Counted from the first letter of the stretch, positions 12,161 through 24,342 are shown. The stretch is 64,000 bases of DNA from Laccaria trichodermophora (GCA_018417955.1 JACTVC010000002.1:4092001-4156000); one strand, 5' to 3'. The notes: generated by a model from the sequence alone, not told the origin. Program-made: numbers and translations.

Positions 12161-13021
12161 TTATTTACCACCTTGCCGCGGTTGTTCTTCCTCGGGGCCG
12201 CCAGATAGTACTACGAAGGTTGTGTCAGTCAGATGCGGAGAGAGCAGATGTGCTACGTACGCAACGCAACCAGGACAGCAGCAAGATACATCCAGTACTT
12301 TTGCAGAAAAGACCTTTCAGGAACAGGTTGAACAATTTCGCCCTCTGGTGTCAAAGGAGGCGGGGTGCGGAGCTCGGGCCTGGTTTAGGAAGCATTAGCG
12401 ATTGCCTGATTTAAGAATACGATGCAACAACGGACAGGGGAGGAGCGATGGGTTTTTTCAATAAAATTGTAGTATTCAATGAGAGCCCGCCTGTCGTGAA
12501 CGCGTCGAAAGGGGAGGTATTTATTGCCTGGCTTTTTCCTTTTCGCTTGGCCAGTTGTGGGCATGATCCATCATGAGGCGTCGGGGAGACAAAGTAATCC
12601 AAAGCGAATGGTTCGGTGGACAGATAGTCGGAGAAGTGTAGATGAAGGGAATCCGCGGACATTGTGTGAAGATGGCACTGTCCAGTCGAGGTCATCTCTC
12701 ATGCCGCCGACTTAAGATGATGAGACGGACCAGTTTAACAGAAGAAAAGTCCCATTGACCGTCTCCAACGTTTCCTAACGCAACCTGATACAATGCATGT
12801 TCGGGACTCTCCAGCGACTGCAACAGCTCAAAGAATGCCGCAAAGTCGTCTGTGATTGAAGGTGACGGTTGGAGGGTTGCAGAGTGTTCTGTTATGATTA
12901 ATGTTCCACGCTCTGCGTATGGAAAAGGCTGCAAGGATGGGTGGAATATTCGGTGGTGGATTTTGAAGGAAGATTGGGCGACAACGGAGGAAAGAAAAGC
13001 GAGGAGGATAAGGACGTTCAT
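12161..13021 (-). CDS. EMC10: ER membrane protein complex subunit 10
   Basis: Exons 13021-12731, 12677-12436, 12379-12261 and 12210-12161 give about 230 residues. The N-terminus MNVLILLAFLSSVVAQ is a signal peptide. The lumenal region includes WDFSSVKLCHL and CPQLAKRKG, and SLNTTILLKKPIAPPLPEL leads into the conserved EKSFLQKYWMYLAAVLVALL membrane helix, closing with LSGGPEEE. This order of lumenal beta domain, LNTT, then SFLQKYWMYL before a single helix is diagnostic of EMC10. The EMC inserts tail-anchored and multi-pass proteins into the ER. The last intron falls inside the membrane helix and the C-terminal exon is only 50 nt. The stop lies 116 bp from the convergent FRS1 stop. Confidence 0.9.
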
Positions 13022-13121
13022 CTAAGTGGACAAAGAAGCCAAAATAGATGCTACCATAAGGTGACTTTGAGGTGACCATAAGTATACCTTTTATTTAATT
13101 TCTTCAAGTTGGACAAAGCCC

Positions 13122-14686
13122 ATGTCCAATCACTATGCTCCCCTTCCCAATCCCGGGCCAGCCGATCATGGCATGGAGGTTGAGATGCAAGCAGCGTTCG
13201 ACTACGCAGAAGACGACGAAGACGATCTACACAATACCACGGAGTCTCGCCCTTTGAACCCTCATTTTGGTCCTTCTTCACCCCTAGCCACACGACCACA
13301 TATACCAGGAGCGTATGACTTTGAGTCCGTCGACTACGATTATCCGCCTCCAGGCTCCCCCCCAGAGTTATCTTCGAGTGCCCTCCCAAACAATATAGGA
13401 AATTCCAACGGTTTCATCCCTGCTTTCAACCTTGATTCGAGCCCTGGGCCTCGCCAAATCTGGTTCAGAAGAGCTGCCGCCTCCTTGCTACCTTCCCACT
13501 ATCTCGAACACTGGCCCCTCAATTCAAGGATGCCTGCTGGTCCCGTTGGTGGTGGTACAAATAATGATGGAGTTTTCGCAAATGTTACGGCCAAGCCAGC
13601 TGCCCCTGTGGTTCTGCAAGACGGCATGTAGCGGAACCTTCGGTTTCGTTGTTGGTGTATCTGATCTGATATTTTAGGTGACGATGCTTATCTGGTACCT
13701 GAGGATGCAAGGCGAGAAGCACCACCTTCTTACGCTTCTGCCCAAGCAGACGCGGTCCCTCCTTATTGGGAGACGACAGTTCATGCACCCTTCTCTCCAG
13801 GTTCTATGGGTGAGATGATCGTGGATTCACTCCCGACTGGATCCCTCCTCTCATTTTGCTGGAACATGCTCGTTTCGATATCATTCCAATTCGTTGGATT
13901 CCTGTTGACCTATCTGCTGCACACCAGCCATGCCGCTCGCTTAGGGTCTTGCGCAGGGTTGGGCGTGACCCTCATCCAATACGGATTTGCGTTGAGGGGC
14001 AGATTGGATAATGTAGATGGAAACGGTGGGGATGGTGCATGGATCGAATGGAAACCTCATCCAACCTTTGCATCAGCAGCAGATGCTGATGCATATTACG
14101 CTGCACATGGAGTCAACAACTCCATTACGGTTCCTTCAAGAACAGGTGTGGCGGCAGATCGAGCAAGCGCGATAGTTGGTGATGCTACCGCAGAGTGGTT
14201 GTCTTTCTTTCTGATGACAGTTGGTAGGTCGTATCCATTCATTCACTGGACCCTCAAATGCCAAGTTAGCCTTTTTCAGGCTGGTTTATCCTCCTTACCT
14301 CTTTCCTTGGGTTTCATCGCGTGAAGCGTTGGGAACGAAGCATCCTTGCCTCTCAACGCGATTCAAGCCGTCCAATACCGATCAGCGTTGATGCCCCTGG
14401 CGTTTCGCGCTTTGAACAAACCTTTGGTCTGCGTGGAATCTCACGAATTGCACTCCTTCAACGGGGTTTTGGTTTTGGTAACAATAGAAGAGCGAGCCAG
14501 AGTGAGGCAGGAGATGCATCCCAGAGCGCGTCTAGAGCAGAGCAAGGGGCATCTCATCTCGATGCCGAAGAAACTGATGGCATGCTACCTTTAGATCCCT
14601 CCAATCCTCGTCGTGAAGAAATCTCACAATTACTGATTCAAGAGCGCAGGGTTCAAGCAGCCTTGAGGGATGCAGGGTTATTATAG
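13122..14686 (+). CDS. BSD2: BSD2/NDFIP-type ubiquitin-ligase adaptor
   Basis: Three exons: 13122-13623, 13678-14223, 14280-14686. A long cytosolic Pro/Asp-rich N-terminus contains PPSY and PPYW, PY-type motifs that recruit NEDD4/Rsp5 ligases through WW domains. Three membrane segments follow: SFCWNMLVSISFQFVGFLLTY, LGSCAGLGVTLIQYGFAL and WLSFFLMTVGWFILLTSFL. This PY-plus-three-helix layout is that of Bsd2/Ndfip, which sorts metal transporters and misfolded membrane proteins to the vacuole. The first intron seems to use a GC donor (13624): it joins QDG to DDAYLVPEDARREAPPSY without a stop, whereas the nearby GT donor creates one. The C-terminal 90 residues are disordered and acidic. Confidence 0.85.
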
Positions 14687-15690
14687 CTTGTCACAACTTG
14701 CCCGTGTACGTACATAGCTCCGTAAAGGGTACTAATCAATCTAGCATGTCGCGCAAAATTTCTGACAGCGTATCATGTATATGTAGCGACATCGACATCA
14801 ACTTCAAAATGGTGGACCCTGGGTCAATGACACAACACACTCTTGTTGCGTCAGTTTTGCTCGAAACTCTTAGAAAATATTCAAGCACATAGCAGAAGGC
14901 TAAATTTAATATACTTCTTTGGAGTACAGCAAGACCCTTGAAATTTTGAAAGCTTCATTTATTGCCTTGCATGTCAACTAATCTAACAACAACATACAAC
15001 GCTACACGCCTGAATCATTAGTCTCGTCCCCATCGGTTATAGTGGTCGGCTTGCCGGACCACTACATTTTCAAGGCTCACACTTTTGTGTTTTACATTGA
15101 CATTTCCGTTGGACCTTCCCGTAAGAATCTGAAGACATCTGATTATTCTTCATGAAAAAAAAAAAAAAAAACAATGTAAGTACCTGATGGAATGCGATCG
15201 AAAATGCGACCAGACAACCAACAAATAGCCGCTGGGTTACTGCAGGTATGTGTTACCCTTATAACTCGACCCTGGTCAGTTCAACCTCCCGCTTGGAACC
15301 GCCCAAGAACATACTTACGATCTACATGTCTACTTACTCAGAGCTGATTGGGGAGCTTTCTCCCCTTTATACTGCTAACTGACTCCAAAATGCAGAATCA
15401 AGAAGTGTAATACCACGGCAGCTGAATTCAATCTCAGCGACAGAGGCTTTGAACATTGTACCCTCATTTACCCAACCACTCCTTCACAGTGTCTAGGCTC
15501 CAGATGCGTCCTGATACAGTCAACATGGCAACTTGACACTGTAAATAGTGCACCATCCGAATCCACTTCTTCGCCTGTCCATAATTCGACTTCACAATCG
15601 TTCAAACTTCAACTTCATCAAATCAGCAACTAAATTGCGACATATGTTACAAGACCATTAATGGAGGAGCCTCTTCTACTCCAAGTTCCA
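14687..15690. other. gene-poor region, about 1 kb
   Basis: No frame here codes for a recognisable protein. It contains an 18 nt A-run near 15155-15172. The segment leads into the inverted gene pair described separately. Confidence 0.5.
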
Positions 15691-15696
15691 ATACCT

Positions 15697-15990
15697 TACA
15701 GCAAGATGCAAAAACGTAGACGCCTCTCCAAATTTCCCAGACTCTGCCTCACTTTGTACAAATAACCGCTTTAGGAAATGAGCGGGTGTGCGTGACGCAA
15801 CCACTTCGTGCATTCGCTAGCGTCTCATTTATGTCATTTCCTATCAAACCTCGTAACAATGAGGTGCCGTTTTTGTTCGGCAGATATAAAGGGGTAGTGG
15901 GTGACTTCCCGTAACATAAATCTGTATAAACGAATAAATCTGACCCTTATCGGAGTTTGAAATGGGCACCCTGGCTTGCGATTTAATCAA
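15697..15990 (-). pseudogene. decayed inverted copy of the 16.5 kb unknown gene
   Basis: Read on the minus strand, this segment matches the plus-strand segment 16490-16811. One block encodes LREVTHYPFISAEQK against LREVTQFPDIFEDGK in the other copy. A second block encodes RLFVQSEAESGKFGEASTFL against RLFVQSEAESGKFGEVSTFL. Many differences in the second block are silent third-position changes, as expected of a once-coding sequence. Between the blocks this copy has in-frame stops (TGA, TAA) and indels, so it cannot make the full protein. No start with a plausible promoter was recognised. Function is unknown. Confidence 0.6.
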
Positions 15991-16441
15991 GCAAATAAAC
16001 CGTAACGCCAACTGATTAGATTTATTCACTTGACTTGAATAAACTTACTTCCCTCTCATCTGAGCTGTTTTGAGGACACACAGGCCCATGAATGGGTGTA
16101 TTATAGTTGATGCTCAATCATATCAGCCAGAAAGTAGGACACATAATGAATAAAGCCGAGAAAATGTCAACTTGAGCTGAACATGCTGTGGTTCTGTGAG
16201 TTATGTGCTGAGAAGATTGTTTGTGGAAGGAAAAACAGCTTCGGAGAGGATATTTTGGAGCCATAGGACGTTGGCACTGCTAATAAACTCCGTAATGGCT
16301 TCAAATTATAACGAGAGAGCAGACTGCCCTCAGCCGTAGGAGAGTAGAGAGGGATGAGGCAGAGCTGACTAAGCCAGGTGGGAAGAAAACGTACCCAGGA
16401 AGGAAAGGTGTCATGATGGCAGGGTTGATTCCAGCGTTTGA

Positions 16442-16477
16442 AATCTATTCGAGGGGTCTGTACCCTCTGAATAGATT
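16442..16477. repeat. near-perfect hairpin
   Basis: The sequence aatctattcgagggg / taccctctgaatagatt forms a stem with outer arms AATCTATTC and GAATAGATT plus a GAGGG/CCCTC inner part and one mismatch or bulge. It lies just upstream of the intact copy of the inverted gene pair. It could be a terminator, a regulatory hairpin or chance. Confidence 0.4.
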
Positions 16478-16492
16478 AAGGTTTATAACTGG

Positions 16493-17184
16493 GTGCCAAC
16501 CAGGGCCTCCATCAAAGTTGAACCCTTACAAGACTCGGCATCCCGGCAAAAGACCCTAGATCTCGTCGATTTATTTAAATCTAGCGAATTTGTGTTACGG
16601 GAAGTCACCCAGTTCCCTGACATATTTGAAGATGGGAAAAGAGAAATTATATACAAGTACCATATTTGTAGGATATATAATAAAATGGCGCGCCATGAAG
16701 TCACTATGACGCGTCGTGCGGCGGAGTTTCACCAAATGCGGTTGTTTGTACAAAGCGAGGCGGAGTCTGGGAAATTTGGAGAGGTATCTACGTTTTTGCA
16801 TCTTGCTGTAAATAATCATCAGAAAGTAAACAGTGCTGGTCATGACTACATTTTGCAGGTGTGTTTATTGGGTGGACAGACTACTGCGCACCCCATCTCA
16901 CCTCTTCCTTTCGATAGATCGTATTATTGCAGAACAATTGCAGAATAACGCACTCAAAATGCGAACACATCTCCGTCCATTGCCTGCTCGGATCATCCGA
17001 GCCTTCTTTTCCAATCAACAAGTCTGCCAATTGGTTGTCAACGTGGGAATGCACAGGGTCACTTTGTTTCCTCTTGGCAACGGCACCTAACGGCACTTTA
17101 AGTATCAGTTCAAGGAAAATTCTTGCAGGGTCACTGACCTCATTCTTCCCTGATTTTACGCCCACAATTCTCCAATCGTACTAG
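16493..17184 (+). CDS. unknown protein, intact copy of the inverted pair
   Basis: An open frame starts near 16493 (MPTRASIKVEPLQ) and runs through KTLDLVDLFKSSEFVLREV and MRLFVQSEAESGKFGEV to GHDYILQ, where a GTGTGT donor occurs at 16859. A plausible acceptor at about 16918 continues in frame through IVLLQNNCRI to a stop at 17182-17184, giving about 210 residues. I recognise no domain, membrane segment or catalytic motif. Support for coding comes from comparison with the decayed inverted copy: the frame is conserved and differences in the matching block are mainly silent. The start is uncertain, because an upstream ATG near 16416 reads LIPAFEIYSRGLYPLNR but is out of frame without a further intron. 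Confidence 0.35.
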
Positions 17185-17454
17185 TGTTACTGAGTCTGGC
17201 ACTGGTGAACACTGGTGTGACTTGAAAGCAATTGAAGACTATCATGTAGGTCCAGAAACACCGATTCGCCAGGAATTCAGGACCGACGGCGATCTTTGAT
17301 AACGATATGGACACTCTAATGCCTTCATTATAAAATGAGGAGCCCCGCTTAGGTATTAAATAAAGGTCGTCCGACAGAAAGGTCCTCACCTTGTCCTCAC
17401 CGCCTCCCATTTCAAGGCGGCTACCTCCTTCCTTTGATATAACAGAATAACAGA

Positions 17455-19032
17455 ATGGGCGCATACGATTTGGTTATTGGTGACTTACCCACCTCTATAA
17501 ACCCTGCCTTTTACTTACCTCTCTACGCAAAGGTGTCCTCCTACTGGGATTGTTCTGTACGCGCGTTAATTTTCATTGGCTAGCACGAAATGCTGATGAC
17601 AGTGCTTCAGTCAACACCTACCTTTATGGTCTAGTGACGTACCAGTTTATCGTCTATCGCAACACAAGTAAGTATAATGGATATTTTATCTTCTCGAAGT
17701 GCCACTAATTTCGCATCGCAGCGTTCAACGATCCTTTCTGGATAAAGTGCGATATTCTCGCCGCTCCTCGATAACTAAAAATAGATGTTTTACCTCACTT
17801 AGGTCCGTTGTTGGCGCCCTGTTCATCCTGGATACAGTGCATAGCGCCGTGTAGGTGTTTATCCTCATATTCTCAAACTTCGTCTGATATACCGCGCAGA
17901 GCTGTGTACGCGGGTTGGGAACTTTGGTAAGGTGTTTGTTATGCACACATCCAAGGCCAAAATCCATTACGATTTTTTCCCCCTCAGCGTCACCAACTAC
18001 GATAATCCTGCTAGTCTTGCCGGTAAGTTTTCTGCCATTGATGCTTGTTGGCCTCGTTAACTAAAAATTACCGCTTTGTAGTCGTCTCATGGACCATTCC
18101 GTTCACGGCTGTTGCGACGTCCTGCGCTGCCATTGTTACTCAATTATTTTTGGGACATCGGTGTGTCTGATTAATACCATACAAGGAAGATATCTCAATT
18201 TTTTTTTTGGCCTTCAAGTGTCCTCATCTTGACGAAGAACAAGATTCTCACCGGTTTGATTGGCTTGTTGAGCCTGCTCGGTTTCATCTTTGGAGTGTAT
18301 GCGGGCATCTATTCTGGGATACTCCGAGAGTATGTCTCCGTTTTTTATGTCCTTATTTCCGCCTCATCTGATGAGCAGAGTCTCCAAATTTGCTCCTCTC
18401 AATCCTTTCGTCACTTGCTGGTTGACGTTCCAGACAAGTGCTGATCTTATCATCACCTGTAAGTTGAACTGATGTTAAAAACACCTAGACGCTTATACTG
18501 GTGCAGTCGTTCTATCCCTTGTGCTTAGCCGTTCCAAGACTGGTTTCCGCAGAACGGATACAATCCTTAACAGACTGATTCGTGGTGCAGTCCAGACTGG
18601 TCTATTCGTCTCAATATTCGCTCTGGGAGACCTCTTTAGCTTTTTGCTTCATCGTAACACCAACCTCTATGCCATGTTTGCATACCCCATGGGCAGGATC
18701 TACACCAACGTGAGTAACTTCCTCATTCTTGGATTCTACTCTCAATTGCTGTTATAGACACTGCTTGACACCCTGAACGCTCGCATTGCAATCAAGAATA
18801 TGAACAACACAACTGTGGAAATCAGCTCCGAGGTCAGTAGCAAAACTCACCTTTTTACCAATAATAATTTTTTTGGACGCAGGGAAACGCCTTCCGAATG
18901 CAAAATCAATCGCAAACGCTGGCAACAACAAGTGTTCACTCAATTCAAGTACAAAAAGAGGTGGTAACAGATGCAGTAGAAGATCGCGACGCCAAGTATG
19001 CAGGAGACGACGGATATCCAAGCCGTGTCTAA
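17455..19032 (+). CDS. DUF6534 multi-pass membrane protein
   Basis: Thirteen exons: 17455-17479, 17533-17556, 17611-17667, 17722-17746, 17803-17850, 17900-17926, 17988-18022, 18082-18160, 18219-18329, 18379-18458, 18507-18709, 18758-18832, 18893-19032. The product begins MGAYDLVIGVLLLGLFFNTY and has about seven membrane helices, then RSKTGFRRTDTILNRLIRGA and the family signature YTNTLLDTLNAR before a disordered tail. These features define DUF6534, a large seven-helix family expanded in agaricomycetes whose function is not known (possibly receptor-like). The exons at the 5' end are only 24-57 nt, yet all junctions keep the family sequence intact. It lies 97 bp upstream of the next gene on the same strand. 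Confidence 0.85.
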
Positions 19033-19129
19033 GTTAAAGAAGCATATTCTGAAATGTTTACAATCGTTTACCGTTAGTTTGAAAAATAAACATCATTCTC
19101 GCCCCTTGTCCAGCACTAGACCATCGAGC

Positions 19130-21503
19130 ATGCAAGAACTTCCAATCACTCGCGAATACGACTCGATCTCTGACAACCATCCAGTAGCCGCTGAGCCACC
19201 AAGTCGTCGATGCGTTAGCAACATCCCTGTCGGCATTCCCAACCCCCACTTGCCGCTAGATGAAAATCAAAATGATCATACGCACAGAAAGTACTCACTT
19301 TCCTCTTATGAACATCCATACGACATTACGCCCCCACAATATGCCTACACAGGGTCATTCAATCCCACCCCGATACTCCGCAATGTCAGCTTTCAAGGCA
19401 CACCTGATGTTCAAGTCTACGACCCGAAAGACAAGAGTGGCTTAGAAGAATACGGTGCCCAGAAAAGGCGTGGTATTCTCTCCAACATGATGGACTGGTA
19501 CGCCCTAGACCGATCCAGAACTCGCCAAGCAACCAGTCGAAATGAATATATGAATCGTCAAGGATCGACACTGTCGGACGACGATTATGGCTACTCTAGT
19601 GCTTTGAGAGATATGCGACGAAACGATTCAATGCACTCGATGATCTCCCTGGGTTCCGATATTCTCGACCCAGACGACCCCCGTGTTACTGGTGTGAAAG
19701 CAAAGCAGCTTGAAGACCAAGACGATCTCGAGAAAAACGCTCTCCGGCAAATGGATTATAGGACGCGACGGAAGCATCTTCAACGCGTTAGAATCGAATT
19801 CAATGTTTCATGTACGTCGGCTCTATTTTCTTTCATACAGTACATTTGACTTGAACCTCTCTCAATCCAGCAATGATCGACAGACAGGAATTTCTTTTGA
19901 AGCTTGCACGAGCCTTGATGACCTACGGTGCCCCTTCACATAGGATTGAATCACAATTAGTTGCCGCTGCGCGCATCCTTGAGGTTGAAGCTGAATTTAT
20001 ACATCTTCCTGGGGTCATCATCTGCTCTTTTGGCGATCAGGATCTGGGATGTTCTGAAACGCACTTCATAAAATGTGGTGGTCGACTCTCACTTGGGGCT
20101 CTCCACAAGGTTCACCTTATATATCGTTCCGTGGTCCACGATGAAACCAGCGCCAAGCAAGCCACTGAACAACTCGAGTCACTTCTCCAAGCCCCTCCTT
20201 TGTATTCCATTTTCTTTCGATGTTTTCTGGCGTTCTGCTTATCGGCGCTAATTTGTCCACTGGCTTTTGGTGGTTCGTTTCTTGACATGTGGATTGCAGG
20301 AGCAGCTGCTTTTCTACTTGCCGTCTTACAGCTTTGTGTTGCAAATAAAAGTGCTTTATATGCAAACGTTTTTGAGCAAGTGTTCTCCCCCACCCTACGC
20401 GCCCGGATGCTGAGCCCTAGCCATAGGATCACAATTTCGATTTTCGTATCTTTCGTTGCTCGAGGCCTGAGTAGCATTCGTAGCCGGATTTTCTGTTACA
20501 CCGCAATCTCTTCCTCAGGCATTATCGGCATTTTGCCTGGGTATCTTATTCGTCTGTTAATTTCTTCGTTAAGAAGTCAATAATGTTGACTTCTTTCTAG
20601 TTAGCAGTTCTCTGGAACTCGCGTCAAAAAATATCGTTTGTGGAAGCGTAAAAATGGTTTATGCTCTTATTTACACATTATTTCTGGTGATGTTCATTCT
20701 ATCTCATGTCATTGGGTGCTAACGTATGTGATACCTACAGGGTTTTGGATTGCAGATCGGGAACGATTTCTACCTCCTTCTCGATCCACAAACTCGTCGT
20801 CAGCTGGACGCGTTGGCTTCAAGTCTCAGCTCTACTGTTTCTTTGACTGGCACCTGGGTCTCTGACAACGGAACGGACGCTAATTCCATCCCTTTGGTTG
20901 GTACTTGGACCTTCTCGCGTAACGTCCTTCCTAGCCAACAGGATATAATTGAAGGTTGTTATCGACCCAAATCTTTTCCTTTATATCTGCAACCATTCCC
21001 CACCTGGACTGCCGCAATAATTGTTCCGCTGTTCTCGACGTTGTCGTCGCTTGCAAATCTTCAACCTCTGAGAAGCAAACAGCTTCCAGTCATGGTCATC
21101 ATATCCTGTTTTTCGTACGCATCCAACAAAATTGCGAACCATTATATTTTCAATCGCTCGGATGTAGTTTCTGCCATTGGTGCCTTCACAGTCGGTCTTC
21201 TGGGCAATGTATATTCGCGCAAGATGGGCGGGACTGCTTTTACGTCGATGGTGACCGGGGTGCTCTTTTTGGTTCCAGTATGCTTTCCCTCCGACTGATC
21301 CAGCATCTCATGGCACTCATCTGTATCCCTCTCACTAGTCAGGGCTGTCACAAGCCGGAGGAATTACTGCTAATGGCAATGGTATTGACATTGGAGGGGC
21401 TATGATTGCGGTCACTATCGGGATCACTGTAGGTCTTTTCATGAGTCAGGCCTTAGTTTATACCTTTGGATCGCGAAAGAATGCCGCAGTGTTTTCATTT
21501 TAA
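19130..21503 (+). CDS. PRM10: PRM10-type threonine/serine exporter-like membrane protein
   Basis: Six exons: 19130-19811, 19871-20375, 20427-20551, 20601-20686, 20741-21277, 21339-21503. A disordered N-terminus of about 220 residues precedes MIDRQEFLLKLARALMTYGAPSHR, the ThrE (DUF1212) opening. Next come FIHLPGVIICSFGD, a first cluster of helices (FVSFVARGLSS, FCYTAISSSGIIGILPGYL), and the second ThrE half containing LPVMVIISCFSYASNKIANH, SDVVSAIGAFTVGLLGNVYSR and GGAMIAVTIGITVGLFMSQ. Yeast Prm10 is a pheromone-regulated relative; transport of Thr/Ser is inferred from the bacterial family only. Intron two has a GCAAGT donor at 20376. I start at the ATG at 19130, because the earlier in-frame ATG lies inside the upstream gene. 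Confidence 0.88.
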
Positions 21504-21546
21504 ATACAGTGTTACTTTCCTTAACAATGGAAATTTATTTTCGCCT

Positions 21547-23612
<2,066 letters not shown>

Positions 23613-23632
23613 GTCGATGAGTAGGCTCGTGA

Positions 23633-23668
23633 CCAGCCTGTATATGAGAACTTCGATATACAGGCTGG
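23633..23668. repeat. perfect 13 bp hairpin in the left arm
   Basis: CCAGCCTGTATAT (23633-23645) and ATATACAGGCTGG (23656-23668) are exact reverse complements with a 10 nt loop. The equivalent place in the right arm (24187-24228) keeps a similar but imperfect stem around TCTGTATAT/ATATACAG, so the hairpin is a shared part of the arm. Confidence 0.8.
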
Positions 23669-23784
23669 TACGTCTGAGTTTAAATCCCCGTACCGCGCGG
23701 CTCCCACGCCAGTTGCCATAAAAGGTTCGTAATTTTTGACCTCCCCTAAACAATCCGGTCCGGCCCACGCCAAATCTATCCGGT

Positions 23785-24013
23785 TTACGATTTGCTTTTC
23801 TCTCTGGCCCTTGCTTCCAACGCATAATCATCTTTCTGCTATGACATCTCAGAAGCGCAGCTGATATATTGGGGTCTGCTACATTTGCACCAACAAAAAA
23901 TCCCGTAAACGTGCAGTAAGAACATCAAATGCAGGTTTGAGAAGTGCGACAGGCAAATTTTCAAATTCTTGAAGTGCCTTGTTGGTGTCAAATGATACAG
24001 ACGTGTGGTCCAT
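23785..24013 (-). CDS. possible small spliced gene, 57 residues
   Basis: Between the arms of the fold-back repeat, a minus-strand frame starts at ATG 24013 (MDHTSVSFDTNKALQEF), runs to 23891 (LTARLRDFLL) and meets a GTGCAA donor. A 55 nt intron with a CAG acceptor leads to exon 23835-23785 encoding KDDYALEARAREKSKS and a stop. The predicted peptide is helical, acidic then basic, with no signal or membrane segment. The intron length fits this genome and the two exons join in frame into a coherent amphipathic helix, but I recognise no family. It might be a remnant of a longer gene carried by the repeat. Confidence 0.4.
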
Positions 24014-24019
24014 GAGAAA

Positions 24020-24086
24020 ACGCGTCGATTTCACGAAATGGAGATCATAAATTCAGCGGAAATGCGGTGCGCGTCGCGCGACGCGT
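24020..24086. promoter_or_regulatory. two MluI cell-cycle-box-like sites and a 16 bp palindrome
   Basis: ACGCGT occurs at 24020-24025 and 24081-24086, the hexamer bound by MBF-type factors in fungi. The second overlaps a perfect 16 bp palindrome CGCGTCGCGCGACGCG (24070-24085). They lie about 260-320 bp upstream of PEX2 and just upstream of the small candidate gene. Regulation by MBF is inferred from the motif only. Confidence 0.35.
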
Positions 24087-24342
24087 GAAGATTTTGCGTG
24101 CGTGTTTAGGGGAGGTCAGAAATCATCGAACCTTTTATGGAAAGAGGCGTGGGAGCCGCGCGGTACGTGGATTTAAACTCAGATTTACCGGTCTGTATAT
24201 CGCAGGTACTTCTCATATACAGAACGGTCACCGGTCTAGTCGATGAGTACTAGTAGAGGAAAAGCTATTTGATATCACGTGCTGCTCTTTAATTTCCCTG
24301 TCTTAGCGTCGAATCCTCTGACTCTTTAGCCGGCCTGGAGCC

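Larger units (their letters stand above)
15697..16815. repeat. long inverted repeat with about 0.5 kb spacer
   Basis: The left arm (15697-about 15990) and the right arm (about 16490-16815) are reverse-complement relatives. The strongest part, some 75 bp at the outer end of each arm (from the stretch reading gcaagatgcaaaaacgtaga on the left), agrees at roughly nine of ten positions. A second block (gggtgacttcccgtaaca, 15899-15916 on the left) is identical. Middle parts diverge. Silent differences between arms show the similarity reflects a duplicated gene rather than a simple transposon terminus. Confidence 0.7.
23618..24245. repeat. fold-back inverted repeat, about 135 bp arms
   Basis: Left arm about 23618-23751 and right arm about 24104-24245 are reverse complements. 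They share long stretches such as ctgagtttaaatcc, gtaccgcgcggctcccacgc, ccataaaaggttcg and gacctcccctaaac. The spacer is about 350 bp. Each arm has its own subterminal hairpin. The element fills the shared promoter between FRS2 and PEX2. It resembles a non-autonomous fold-back/MITE-type insertion. No transposase is present and I could not define a target-site duplication. Confidence 0.7.

Noticed and set aside
15155..15172. A-run suggesting a retroposon tail
   Set aside because: No coding sequence or target duplication lies beside it; simple A-runs also occur in introns here (46559).
21142..21351. Minus-strand frame inside PRM10
   Set aside because: Shadow of a conserved membrane exon; no splice-compatible neighbours.
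19130..21503. Bacterial ThrE similarity as evidence of recent transfer
   Set aside because: The gene has many introns and the fungal N-terminal extension; PRM10-type proteins are widespread in fungi.
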